NCBI GenBank assembly: GCA_050329415.1
Contig: JBHJOS010000172.1
Coordinates: forward strand, 1-22,919
Direction: 5' to 3'
DNA length: 22,919 nt
From: JANNOG01 sp050329415
Lineage (GTDB): Bacteria > Actinomycetota > Actinomycetes > Actinomycetales > JBBAYJ01
The notes under the pieces were generated by a model that did not search any database, was not told the DNA's origin, and saw only the letters and a list, made by a program, of their open reading frames with translations. Both the position numbers and the translations under genes were made by a program. Shown here in pieces: positions 1 through 6,706 of the stretch; position 1 is the first letter of the stretch, and each line of letters starts with the position of its first letter.

Positions 1-254
1 CCGGACGCCACCCACACCTGCCGGGGCAGGATGATCGACGAGTCCAGGCCGACGACGTCCTCGCGCCCGGTGACCATCGAGCGCCACCACTGCCGCTTGA
101 CGTTGTCCTTGACCTCGACCCCGAGTGGGCCGTAGTCCCACGCGGAGCGGGTGCCGCCGTAGATCTCCCCGCTGGGGTAGACGAACCCGCGGCGCTTGCA
201 CAGCGCCACGACGGCGTCGATGGTGCGGGTGGACGCGGCAGAAGTCTTGGCCAC
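1..254 (-). CDS. glyS: Glycyl-tRNA synthetase, N-terminal fragment (runs off window start)
   Basis: The first 84 codons of a class II glycyl-tRNA synthetase, which charges tRNA-Gly in the cytoplasm; the rest lies beyond position 1. The visible part reads through a GFVYPSGEIYGG segment and a WDYGPLGVEVKDN segment. These are hallmarks of the dimeric (alpha2) eukaryote/actinobacterial-type GlyRS rather than the alpha2beta2 enzyme. The GTG start at 252-254 is preceded by GGAG six bases upstream. The gene stands at the edge of a minus-strand group and is separated from the aquaporin-like gene by only about 42 bp. Assignment is from recognised family sequence; only the N-terminal part can be judged. 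Confidence 0.93.
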   Translation of the reverse strand, partial: MAKTSAASTRTIDAVVALCKRRGFVYPSGEIYGGTRSAWDYGPLGVEVKDNVKRQWWRSMVTGREDVVGLDSSIILPRQVWVAS

Positions 255-296
255 GGCGGTCTCCGTCCGGCTGGGGTGTCGGCGAGCGGCGACAGC

Positions 297-1094
297 CTAG
301 GGGGCGGGCGCGGGTGCGTCCGACGGTGCCCGGGGCCGGGGCAGCGCCGGGAGGCCGCTCGGCGCCCGCCCGACCGCTCTCCCGCGGCGGGTCGGGTCGG
401 CCGTCGCCCGGAGCAGGAGGGCGGCGGCGAGGCCTCCGGCCAGCTGCGCCGGGACGACGGCGGCAACGACGTCGGGGGTCAGGACCCCGGACACCGCGGA
501 CCCGAGCGCCACAGCGGGGTTCGCCACGGCCGCGCCGAGGGGGCCGGACACCAGGGCGGCGGCGCCCGCCGCGAGGCCGACGGGGGGACCGAGTCCCCTT
601 CCGGTGCCCGCCGCGGAGAGGGCAACCAGGGCGACGACGAACGCCACCGCGAACCCGGCCGACAGGACGTGGTGCAGGACGACCGCATCCGGCCCACCCC
701 CGACGGGCGCCCCGACCCCGGCCGCCGCCTCGACACCGCCCGGGGTCGTCGCCACGACCGTCCTGACCAGGCTCCCGGCCAGACCGCCGAGCAGGGCACC
801 AGCCGCCTGACCGGTGAGCAGAGCAGCAAGCTCGTCGCCGCGGACCTGTCCGGCGACCCATGCCGCCGCGGTCAGCCCGGGATTGTGGTGGCGGCCAGGT
901 CCGCCCGCCACGAGCAGGGCCGTCCAGACGGCGGGGGCAGCCAGAACCGCCAGCGGCGATGGCGACCCGGCGGCTGCCCCGGCCACGGCCACGACGACGG
1001 CGGTACCCACGGCCTCGGCGACGCTCCGGCGCAGCGAGGCCGCCCCGGGGAGAGGCCCAGGGCGAGTTCCCGAACGAGTTCCGGCGGGCATCAC
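297..1094 (-). CDS. Aquaporin/MIP-family membrane protein, degenerate signature motifs
   Basis: A 265-residue, Ala/Val/Gly-rich hydrophobic protein with the internal two-fold layout of the major intrinsic protein family. It opens with an AEAVGTAVVV helix. Half-helix one carries HHNPGLTAAAWVAG near residue 71 (NPG in place of the usual NPA), and half-helix two carries ANPAVALG near residue 192. In canonical channels Arg follows the second NPA to form the ar/R selectivity filter; here it is Val. The family moves water or small neutral solutes across the plasma membrane, but the altered filter makes substrate prediction unsafe. The start may be GTG 1094 or the adjacent ATG 1091; a GGTGAC precedes them. 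The C-terminal ~40 residues are Arg/Pro-rich and probably cytoplasmic. No linked substrate-metabolism gene is adjacent. Confidence 0.8.
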   Translation of the reverse strand: MMPAGTRSGTRPGPLPGAASLRRSVAEAVGTAVVVAVAGAAAGSPSPLAVLAAPAVWTALLVAGGPGRHHNPGLTAAAWVAGQVRGDELAALLTGQAAGALLGGLAGSLVRTVVATTPGGVEAAAGVGAPVGGGPDAVVLHHVLSAGFAVAFVVALVALSAAGTGRGLGPPVGLAAGAAALVSGPLGAAVANPAVALGSAVSGVLTPDVVAAVVPAQLAGGLAAALLLRATADPTRRGRAVGRAPSGLPALPRPRAPSDAPAPAP

Positions 1095-1190
1095 GGCGAC
1101 GTCACCGGGTCCGTCACCGAGTGCGGGCGACGTGGGCCATGACGGCGTATCGGCAGCGGCCCGCCGCGCTTGAGCCGGCGGCGCCGACGG

Positions 1191-1535
1191 TCAGGCGTCG
1201 GCGGCGCGGTCGCTGGGCGTCTCGCGGACCAACCCGTCGGAGTCCACCTCGAGGAGGACCTCGAAGGCGGTCGGCTCGTCCACCGCCTCGTACAGCAGGG
1301 GGTGGGCGTGCAGCTTGACGTCCCATGCCGACAGCCCTCGCCGGTAGTCGCCCACGCTGTGCCAGCGCGTCGTGAGGGTCCACAGGCCGGGGTCGTCGGT
1401 CGAGCGGCCGAGGACCCCCCACCGGTACCCGGGCTGCACGGCGAGCGCGCCGAGGGCCGCCCGCGCCCGTTCGATCATTGCGGCGCCGTCGTCAGCCACA
1501 CCGGACGGGCGGCGGAGACGGACGACGGCGATCAC
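1191..1535 (-). CDS. Antibiotic biosynthesis monooxygenase (ABM) family protein
   Basis: A 114-residue single-domain protein resembling the ABM ferredoxin-like fold. It has an initial beta strand (IAVVRLR), a helix with ALGALAVQPGYRWGVLGRSTDDP, and a WTLTTRWHSVGDYRRGLSAWDVKLHAHPLL stretch split by strand-turn elements. It ends with AFEVLLEV. Members are cofactor-free monooxygenases or haem-degrading or general stress proteins; this one has no feature that fixes a substrate. The GTG start at 1533-1535 is preceded, with exactly six bases between, by TAGGGT, suggesting a leaderless transcript. It is divergent from the zinc operon and shares an intergenic space of about 80 bp with it. Family assignment is fairly firm, function unknown. 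Confidence 0.8.
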   Translation of the reverse strand: MIAVVRLRRPSGVADDGAAMIERARAALGALAVQPGYRWGVLGRSTDDPGLWTLTTRWHSVGDYRRGLSAWDVKLHAHPLLYEAVDEPTAFEVLLEVDSDGLVRETPSDRAADA

Positions 1536-1541
1536 GGGTCG

Positions 1542-1547
1542 ACCCTA
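1542..1547 (-). promoter_or_regulatory. -10 box of a predicted leaderless promoter (ABM gene)
   Basis: TAGGGT on the minus strand lies exactly six bases before the GTG start at 1533-1535. TAnnnT is the actinobacterial -10 consensus, and this spacing would put the transcription start on the start codon. No clear -35 element was found. Confidence 0.5.
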
Positions 1548-1613
1548 TGACGGCGGTGTCCGGCCCGGGGCACTGCGGCGGCCCGGCACAGTTTGCATCC
1601 GGGCGTGTCGCGT

Positions 1614-1630
1614 ATGAGACTCGATCTCAT
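1614..1630. promoter_or_regulatory. Zur-like operator palindrome overlapping the znuA start
   Basis: The 17-bp sequence ATGAGACTCGATCTCAT has perfect 6-bp arms (ATGAGA/TCTCAT) around a 5-bp centre. The outer ATGA...TCAT framing matches the shape of Fur-family boxes such as the TGATAATNATTATCA type. It sits on both possible znuA start codons (1614 and 1629), a position from which a bound repressor would block the operon. A Zur-type regulator is encoded at the end of this same operon. Binding is inferred; the palindrome itself is seen directly. Confidence 0.6.
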
Positions 1631-2684
1631 GGAGACACCATCCCTCATCCTCGCTGCCGGTGTCGTCGCGGCCGTGACCCTGAGCGCCTGCGGCGGCACC
1701 GACGACGGCGAGGGGTCCGCGGCGGTGGACACCGGGGCCTCGGACCCGGCCTCGGAGGCGGCAGAGGAGCCCGCACTGGAGGTGGCGGCTGGCTTCTACC
1801 CCTTGGAGTTCCTCGTGCGCGAGGTCGGCGGGGACCGGGTCGAGACCGTCGGCCTCACCCCGCCCGGGGCCGAGGCGCACGACCTCGAGCTCACCGCGGA
1901 CTCCCTGGTGACGCTCACCGACGCCGACCTGCTCGTGTACCTCGAGACGTTCCAGCCGGCCGTCGACGACGCGGCGGCGAACCGGGAGGGCACCTCCCTG
2001 GACCTGGGAGCGCTCGCCACCCGCGAGTACGAGGAGGCCGAGGGAGAGGCCCACTCCGACGAGGCCCACTCCGACGACGAGGCCCACTCCGACGAGGCCC
2101 ACTCCGACGAGGCCCACTCCGACGAAGAAGCCCACTCCGACGAAGAAGCCCACGAACACGGTGCGACGGACCCGCACTTCTGGACCGACCCCCTGGTCAT
2201 GGCCGAGGCCGCGGCGACGGTGCGCGACGCCCTCAGCGAAGCGGACCCGGACGGCGCAGCGGACTACGCCGCGAACACCGAGGCCCTGGTCGGCGAGCTC
2301 GAGGCCCTCGACGCCGCCGCACAGGAGGCCCTCGCCGCCTGCGAGGTCACCACACTCGTCACCGCCCACGACGCGTTCGGCTACTTCGCCGACCGCTACG
2401 GCTTCGAGTCGGCCCCGATCAGCGGCCTGTCGCCGGAGGACGAGCCGTCACCGGCCGAACTCGCGACGATCACCGACCTCGTCAGCGAGCGCGGCATCTC
2501 CACCGTCTACACCGAGACGCTCATCCCGACCGACCTCGCCGACACCGTGGCCGCCGAGACCGGTGCCGCGACCGCGGTGCTCGATCCGGTGGAGGGCATC
2601 ACCGACGACTCCCCCGGGGACGACTACCTGAACATCATGCAGGCGAACATCGACGCCGTCGCCGACGGGCAGCGGTGCGGCTGA
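1614..2684 (+). CDS. znuA: Zinc ABC transporter substrate-binding lipoprotein (ZnuA-like)
   Basis: A cluster A-1 (ZnuA/TroA-type) solute-binding protein that captures Zn2+ (possibly Mn2+) outside the membrane and hands it to the permease encoded downstream. A lipoprotein signal peptide ends in lipobox LSAC with the acylated Cys at residue 26. Likely metal ligands are His89 (PGAEAHDLEL), His188 (DPHFWTDP) and His252 (TAHDAFGYF), with Glu301 (YTETL) as a candidate fourth. Between the first two lies a flexible His/Asp/Glu-rich loop, residues about 145-182, built of AHSD repeats. ATG 1614 is chosen because it gives an Arg in the signal n-region; ATG 1629 is the alternative and neither has a strong Shine-Dalgarno. 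Its end overlaps the ATPase start by 10 bp. Confidence 0.93.
   Translation: MRLDLMETPSLILAAGVVAAVTLSACGGTDDGEGSAAVDTGASDPASEAAEEPALEVAAGFYPLEFLVREVGGDRVETVGLTPPGAEAHDLELTADSLVTLTDADLLVYLETFQPAVDDAAANREGTSLDLGALATREYEEAEGEAHSDEAHSDDEAHSDEAHSDEAHSDEEAHSDEEAHEHGATDPHFWTDPLVMAEAAATVRDALSEADPDGAADYAANTEALVGELEALDAAAQEALAACEVTTLVTAHDAFGYFADRYGFESAPISGLSPEDEPSPAELATITDLVSERGISTVYTETLIPTDLADTVAAETGAATAVLDPVEGITDDSPGDDYLNIMQANIDAVADGQRCG
2046..2159 (+). repeat. In-frame 15/18-bp tandem repeat coding the AHSD metal-binding loop
   Basis: Six near-identical copies of a unit coding (D/E)EAHSD, core GCCCACTCCGAC, spaced 15 or 18 bp apart, followed by a degenerate AHEHG copy. Nucleotide identity between copies is almost complete, including third positions. 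The last two copies use GAAGAA instead of GAG. This points to recent expansion by slippage or unequal recombination rather than slow divergence. The product is a His/acidic loop of the kind seen in ZnuA proteins. Confidence 0.9.
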
Positions 2685-3448
2685 GCATCGGGGCACGGAG
2701 CCGGGCCCCCGGTGACGCGCCGCCGGACGCGGCGGCCGTCGCCGGGGGCCTGTCCGGTTCCGGACCGGCGCTGAGCCTGACGGGCGCGACGATCGGCTAC
2801 GGCGTCCGGCCGGTCGTGCTGGGTGCCGACCTCACGGTGGCCCGCGGGGAGTCGGTCGGCCTGCTCGGGGCGAACGGCTCCGGCAAGACCACCCTGGTGC
2901 GGGGGCTGATCGGCCTGGCCGACGTCCTGGCCGGACAGGTGCGGGTCGCCGGGCGTCCGGTGGGGGACCGCACCCGGCGGCAGCTGGTCGGCTACGTCCC
3001 CCAGCGGCTGGCCCCGCCGTCCGGGGTACCGACCACGGCGGCCGAGGTCGTCGCCGCCGGACTGCTGGCCGGCGGGCGTCACCTCCGGCCGGCGCCCGGC
3101 GGACGACGAGCGGTCGCCGCAGCGCTCACCCAGGTGGGACTGTCCGACATCGCCCATGTCCCGGTGGCGGAGCTGTCCGGGGGACAGCACCGCCGGGTCC
3201 TCATCGCACGCGCCCTGATCAGTGACCCCCCACTGCTCCTGCTGGACGAACCGACCGCAGGCGTGGACCGGGCGAGCGTCCAGGCCCTGGTCGCCACCCT
3301 GGGCCGGCTGCGCGCCGAGGGCCGCACCCTCCTCGTGGTCACCCACGAACTGGAGGAACTGGCCGCGGTGGTGGATCGTGTGGTGAGCATCGTCGACGGA
3401 CGGCTCGTCACGGGGACGGTCCCCGGCCGCGCCGTCGGCGGACACTGA
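2675..3448 (+). CDS. znuC: Zinc ABC transporter ATP-binding protein (ZnuC-like)
   Basis: A 257-residue ABC ATPase that powers metal import through the adjacent permease. All nucleotide-binding elements are present in order: Walker A GANGSGKTT, Q-loop in GYVPQR, signature LSGGQ, Walker B LLLLDEP and H-loop Thr-His-Glu in VVTHE. The GTG start at 2675 overlaps the last 10 bp of znuA, so translation is probably coupled. The reading frame is open much further upstream, but that part is the shadow of znuA in another frame and is not used. About 35 residues of variable, Ala/Pro-rich sequence precede the ABC core (starting near LSLTGATIGYG). The length is close to other ZnuC/MntB-type ATPases. Confidence 0.93.
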   Translation: MRLSIGARSRAPGDAPPDAAAVAGGLSGSGPALSLTGATIGYGVRPVVLGADLTVARGESVGLLGANGSGKTTLVRGLIGLADVLAGQVRVAGRPVGDRTRRQLVGYVPQRLAPPSGVPTTAAEVVAAGLLAGGRHLRPAPGGRRAVAAALTQVGLSDIAHVPVAELSGGQHRRVLIARALISDPPLLLLDEPTAGVDRASVQALVATLGRLRAEGRTLLVVTHELEELAAVVDRVVSIVDGRLVTGTVPGRAVGGH

Positions 3449-3457
3449 GAGGCAGCG

Positions 3458-4453
3458 ATGCTCGAGATCCTCGACTACGACTTCATGCGCCGGGCGCTCG
3501 TCGCGGCCGCCCTGGTCGGTGCCGTCGCCCCGCTGGTGGGGACCTTCGTCGTGCAGCGCGGTCTGTCCCTGGTGGGGGACGGCATGGGGCACGTGGCGCT
3601 GGCCGGGGTCGCGGTCGGGCTGCTGACCTCCACGTCGCCGGTGTGGACCGCCCTGGTGGCCGCGGTCGCGGCTGCCGTCCTGCTCGAGGCCATCCGGGCG
3701 GTCGGCCGGACCGGGGCCGACCTGGCGCTCGCGCTGCTCTTCTACGGCGGGATAGCGGGCGGCGTGGTCCTCGTCAGCCTCACCCCGCGGGGCGGGGCGG
3801 CCAACCTCGTCGCCTACCTGTTCGGGTCGGTGACGACGACGACGTCGGCGGACCTGGTGGCCTTCGCCGTGCTGGGCGGGGTCACCCTGCTGGTCCTCGC
3901 GCTGCTGGGGCGAGCGATGTACGCCGTCACGGACGACGAGGAGTTCGCCCGAGCCATGGGGCTGCGGGTGAGCCTGGTCAACACGGTGCTGCTGGTCCTC
4001 GTGGCCGCGACGGTCGTGCTGTCCATGCGGGTCGTCGGTCTGCTGCTCATCAGCGCCCTCATGGTGCTGCCGGTCGCCTCGGCCCGGTTGATGACGGGCT
4101 CCTTCGCACGGACGCTGGCCGTCGCCTGCGCCCTGGGCCTGGTCGTCGCGGTCGGTGCAACGGCCGCAAGCTTCTCGACGGGCACTCCGTCGGGCGCGAC
4201 GATCGTGCTCGCCCTGATCGCCGCGTTCGGCGTGACAGCCTTGGCGACCTCGCTCGCCCGTCAGGTGCGCGCGTGGGCCCGGCGCCGGCGACACGCCGCC
4301 GGCGGACCCCCCGGGCACGACTCTCACCTGCACGGCGGGCCGGACTGCACGCATCCGGTGGTCGAGCACGGCGACCACGTGGACTATGTTCACGACGGTC
4401 ATCGGCACGCACCACGGCTGACGCCTGCGGGGGTGGACTACGACGAGCACTGA
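3458..4453 (+). CDS. znuB: Zinc ABC transporter permease (ZnuB-like) with His-rich C-terminal tail
   Basis: A 331-residue ABC-3 family permease forming the membrane channel of the metal importer. It has about eight hydrophobic segments between residues 15 and 265, and the family's early LSLVGDGMGHVALAGVAVG segment. The start ATG follows GAGAGG at normal spacing, nine bases after the znuC stop. The last ~50 residues are unusual: after a basic RRRRH stretch come eleven His residues plus one Cys in 53 positions, including GGPDCTHP, HGDHVDYVHDGHRHA and a terminal DYDEH. This tail should be cytoplasmic and could buffer or deliver zinc. From memory it resembles short stand-alone His-rich actinobacterial proteins ending in HYDEH. 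The gene overlaps the regulator by 14 bp. Confidence 0.92.
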   Translation: MLEILDYDFMRRALVAAALVGAVAPLVGTFVVQRGLSLVGDGMGHVALAGVAVGLLTSTSPVWTALVAAVAAAVLLEAIRAVGRTGADLALALLFYGGIAGGVVLVSLTPRGGAANLVAYLFGSVTTTTSADLVAFAVLGGVTLLVLALLGRAMYAVTDDEEFARAMGLRVSLVNTVLLVLVAATVVLSMRVVGLLLISALMVLPVASARLMTGSFARTLAVACALGLVVAVGATAASFSTGTPSGATIVLALIAAFGVTALATSLARQVRAWARRRRHAAGGPPGHDSHLHGGPDCTHPVVEHGDHVDYVHDGHRHAPRLTPAGVDYDEH

Positions 4454-4877
4454 CCAGGCCGCCACCACAGGCGGCGAGGCCCGGGCGCGGCGGCGGACCT
4501 GGCAGCGGGCTGCTGTCGCCCTGGCCCTCCAGGGTTCGCCGGAGTTCGTGTCGGCCCAGCAGCTGCACGCCCGGATGGCCGCGGACGGCGAGCGGGTCGG
4601 CCTCGCCACGGTCTACCGGGCGCTCCAGGCGATGGCCGAGGAGGGCCAGGTCGATGTCGTCCGCACGCCCGACGGAGAGTCGACCTACCGTCGCTGCAGC
4701 CCCACGCACCACCACCACCTCACCTGCCGGCAGTGCGGCCGCACCGTCGAGATCGACGCCTCGGACACCGAGCGCTGGGTCCGCAGGGTGTCGGAACTCC
4801 ACGGATTCCACGAGGTCGAGCACGTCATCGAGCTGTTCGGCCGGTGCGCCGCCTGCGCCGGCCACCCGCACCCCTGA
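4440..4877 (+). CDS. zur: Zur-type Fur family zinc uptake regulator with apparent non-canonical start
   Basis: A Fur-superfamily repressor, predicted to sense zinc and control the operon it terminates. The winged-helix part has RRRTWQRAAVALAL (helix 1) and the recognition helix GLATVYRAL. The metal part has four consecutive His (90-93) followed by Cys96-x2-Cys99 and a second pair Cys136-x2-Cys139, the structural zinc site. No ATG, GTG or TTG exists in frame between the stop at 4419-4421 and GTG 4548. Starting at 4548 would delete helix 1. ACG at 4440-4442, placed just after GGGGGTGG, stands where homologues would be expected to begin (MTSTDQ-like) and gives 145 residues. An ATG here would differ by one C-to-T that is silent in znuB (TAC/TAT, Tyr). 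Confidence 0.85.
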   Translation, partial: TTSTDQAATTGGEARARRRTWQRAAVALALQGSPEFVSAQQLHARMAADGERVGLATVYRALQAMAEEGQVDVVRTPDGESTYRRCSPTHHHHLTCRQCGRTVEIDASDTERWVRRVSELHGFHEVEHVIELFGRCAACAGHPHP

Positions 4878-4902
4878 GCGCCCACCGACCGGATCGTCGC
4901 GG

Positions 4903-5664
4903 TCAGTCGTACGGGTTCGCCGGCGCCTCGTACGGGCCCACCTCGGTCGCCGCCAGCCGGGGAATCGGCTGATCCGCGGTCGGCCCGCCCGGCGACCGGA
5001 GCCGCCCCGTGACACTGACCCACTGATCGGCCGCCGGCGGGGGGACGCCCTCCACGAGGATCCGGTGGGCCACGCCGTCCGCGGCGCAGCACGCCAACGA
5101 GATCCGCGCCACGTACCACTGCCCCGTCTCCGGGTCGGGAACCGCGAACCCGATCACCTGCACCTCACGCTCCAGCACCCCGGACCCCGGGTCGTAGAGG
5201 ACGCGTTCGACGGCCTCGCGAGGGGTGAGGACGACCGGGTCCCCGGCCGGCAGCGGCGGGAACAGCTCGGCACCGGGCGCGACGGCGAGCTGGGACTCGC
5301 GCAGGACGGCGTCCGAGCCCAGGGCGGGCGGCGGCACCAGGTAGATGGCGAGCACGGGCAGCAGGAGGAGCCAGGCCACCGGAGGCAGGTGGGCCTCGTG
5401 CCCGTGGTGACCGGCCTGACCGCCGGGACCGCCGGGACCGCCCTCAGCGCCGACGGCTCCGGGGGTGGTCCGGTCGACGGGGCGACGCGATCCGGTCGCC
5501 AGCCACCAGCCCACGAAGCCGAGCACGACGACGACCGCCCCGGTGGCGAGCAGCGGCAGCGCCATCGCCTCTTTGACGTAGCGCAGGTGCTGCTCGCTCA
5601 GGACCAGCCGGATGAGTGCGCCGCCGGTCAGCAGCAGCAGCGTGGCCGCCAGGGCGCGCCTCAC
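4903..5664 (-). CDS. TIGR03943 family protein (DUF1980/YcgQ-like), partner of DUF318 permease
   Basis: A membrane-anchored protein of about 253 residues that matches the TIGR03943 'permease subunit' family by layout. It has two N-terminal hydrophobic helices (LAATLLLLTGGALIRLVL and LPLLATGAVVVVLGFVGWWLA), a Gly/His linker (GGQAGHHGHEAH), a third helix (VAWLLLLPVLAIYLV), then an extracytoplasmic C-terminal domain. That domain contains ISLACCAADGVAHRILVEG and WVSVTGRL, the Cys-Cys motif being typical. GTG 5664 is chosen because GGAG lies six bases upstream; GTG 5676 is possible. It follows the permease gene closely and ends convergently 25 bp from zur. B. subtilis-type pairs of this family have been linked to zinc, and the position beside Zur fits; the transported substrate is not established. 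Confidence 0.85.
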   Translation of the reverse strand: MRRALAATLLLLTGGALIRLVLSEQHLRYVKEAMALPLLATGAVVVVLGFVGWWLATGSRRPVDRTTPGAVGAEGGPGGPGGQAGHHGHEAHLPPVAWLLLLPVLAIYLVPPPALGSDAVLRESQLAVAPGAELFPPLPAGDPVVLTPREAVERVLYDPGSGVLEREVQVIGFAVPDPETGQWYVARISLACCAADGVAHRILVEGVPPPAADQWVSVTGRLRSPGGPTADQPIPRLAATEVGPYEAPANPYD

Positions 5665-5683
5665 TTCAGGCTCCACTGCGAGC

Positions 5684-6706
5684 TCACAGCAGCAGTGTCC
5701 CGACCACGGCAGCCGCGCCCAGCGCGACGACGAAGGTGAGAGGGGCGAAGCGCAGCGCGAACCGGCGGCCGAACCAGCCGGCCTGCATGGCGACGAGCTT
5801 CACGTCGACCATCGGTCCCACGACCATGAAGGCCAGCTGAGCAGTCGGGGAGAACTGCGAGAAGCTCGCCGCGACGAACGCGTCGGCCTCGGAGCAGATG
5901 GCCACGAGGACCGCCAGCACCGCCAGGGCGAGGACGGCGAGCCACGGCTCCGAGGCGACGGCATCGACGACCTCGGCGGGGATGACGACGTTGACGGTGG
6001 CGGCGACGGCGGCGCCGACCACCAGCCAGCCGCCGGCGTGCAGCAGGTCGTGCTCGGTGCTCGCCCGGAACCGCTCGGCCCGGCTCCCCGTCTCGGCGAC
6101 CGGCGCCGGCAGGCGGAGCATCCCCGCGGGAGCGAACCGGGCCCACAGCAGAGCGACGACGATGGCGGCTCCGAGGGAGGCGACGAACCGCCCGAGGACC
6201 ATCTCGGGCCGCCCGGGGAACGCCACCGCCGTGGCCACCATGACGATCGGGTTGATCGCGGGTGCGGCCAGGAGGAACGCCAGTGCTGCGGCCTGGGGGA
6301 CGCCCTGGCGCAGCAATCCTCCGGCCAGCGGCACCGAAGCGCACTCGCATCCCGGCAGCACCGCCCCGGACACCCCGGCGGCACAGACCGCCCCGACCGG
6401 GTGGCGGGGCAGGGCGCGCGTGATCCACCGAGCTGGCACGTAGACCGTGAGGACGGCCGAGAGGACGACCCCGAGGGCGAGGAAGGGCAGGGCCTGGACG
6501 ACGATGGCGACGAAGACGGTGGTCCAGGTGGCGACACCGGCGACGTCGAACCGGTCGACGAGCCAGGGCCGCCCGGCGAGCACCGCGATCAGGGCCAGCG
6601 CGAGGACGGCGGGAGCCGCCAGTGGATCGCGCAGTGCCCGCAGCAGCAGGGACCGCCGCCGGGAGCGCAGGTCGCCTCCGGGAGCGGGCCGCGTCGGCGC
6701 GGTCAC
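5684..6706 (-). CDS. DUF318 (YraQ/YcgR-like) permease
   Basis: A 340-residue polytopic membrane protein of the predicted permease family DUF318. It has about eight hydrophobic segments, a conserved VLPGCECASVPLAGGLLRQG motif with Cys120 and Cys122 in a turn between helices, and AAPAINPIVMVAT after it. This family includes ArsP-like and YcgR-like transporters; Cys-x-Cys here may bind or carry a thiophilic ion. The start is GTG 6706, because the frame further upstream lies inside uppS; it overlaps the uppS stop as GTGA. It is followed after a few bases by its TIGR03943 partner, an arrangement conserved in many bacteria. The Zur operon next door suggests, but does not prove, a role in zinc homeostasis. 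Confidence 0.85.
   Translation of the reverse strand: MTAPTRPAPGGDLRSRRRSLLLRALRDPLAAPAVLALALIAVLAGRPWLVDRFDVAGVATWTTVFVAIVVQALPFLALGVVLSAVLTVYVPARWITRALPRHPVGAVCAAGVSGAVLPGCECASVPLAGGLLRQGVPQAAALAFLLAAPAINPIVMVATAVAFPGRPEMVLGRFVASLGAAIVVALLWARFAPAGMLRLPAPVAETGSRAERFRASTEHDLLHAGGWLVVGAAVAATVNVVIPAEVVDAVASEPWLAVLALAVLAVLVAICSEADAFVAASFSQFSPTAQLAFMVVGPMVDVKLVAMQAGWFGRRFALRFAPLTFVVALGAAAVVGTLLL

Noticed and set aside
2046..2159. CRISPR-like repeat array
   Set aside because: Units are 15-18 bp, in frame, contiguous without spacers and code a metal-binding loop in znuA.
2624..4609. Open frame of 661 codons on the minus strand across znuC-znuB
   Set aside because: A GC-rich shadow frame, low-complexity Arg/Pro/His composition with no motif; the opposite strand carries unmistakable ABC transporter genes.
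4878..4902. Bidirectional terminator between zur and the TIGR03943 gene
   Set aside because: Only a 5-bp GACCG/CGGTC stem without a T-tract could be seen.
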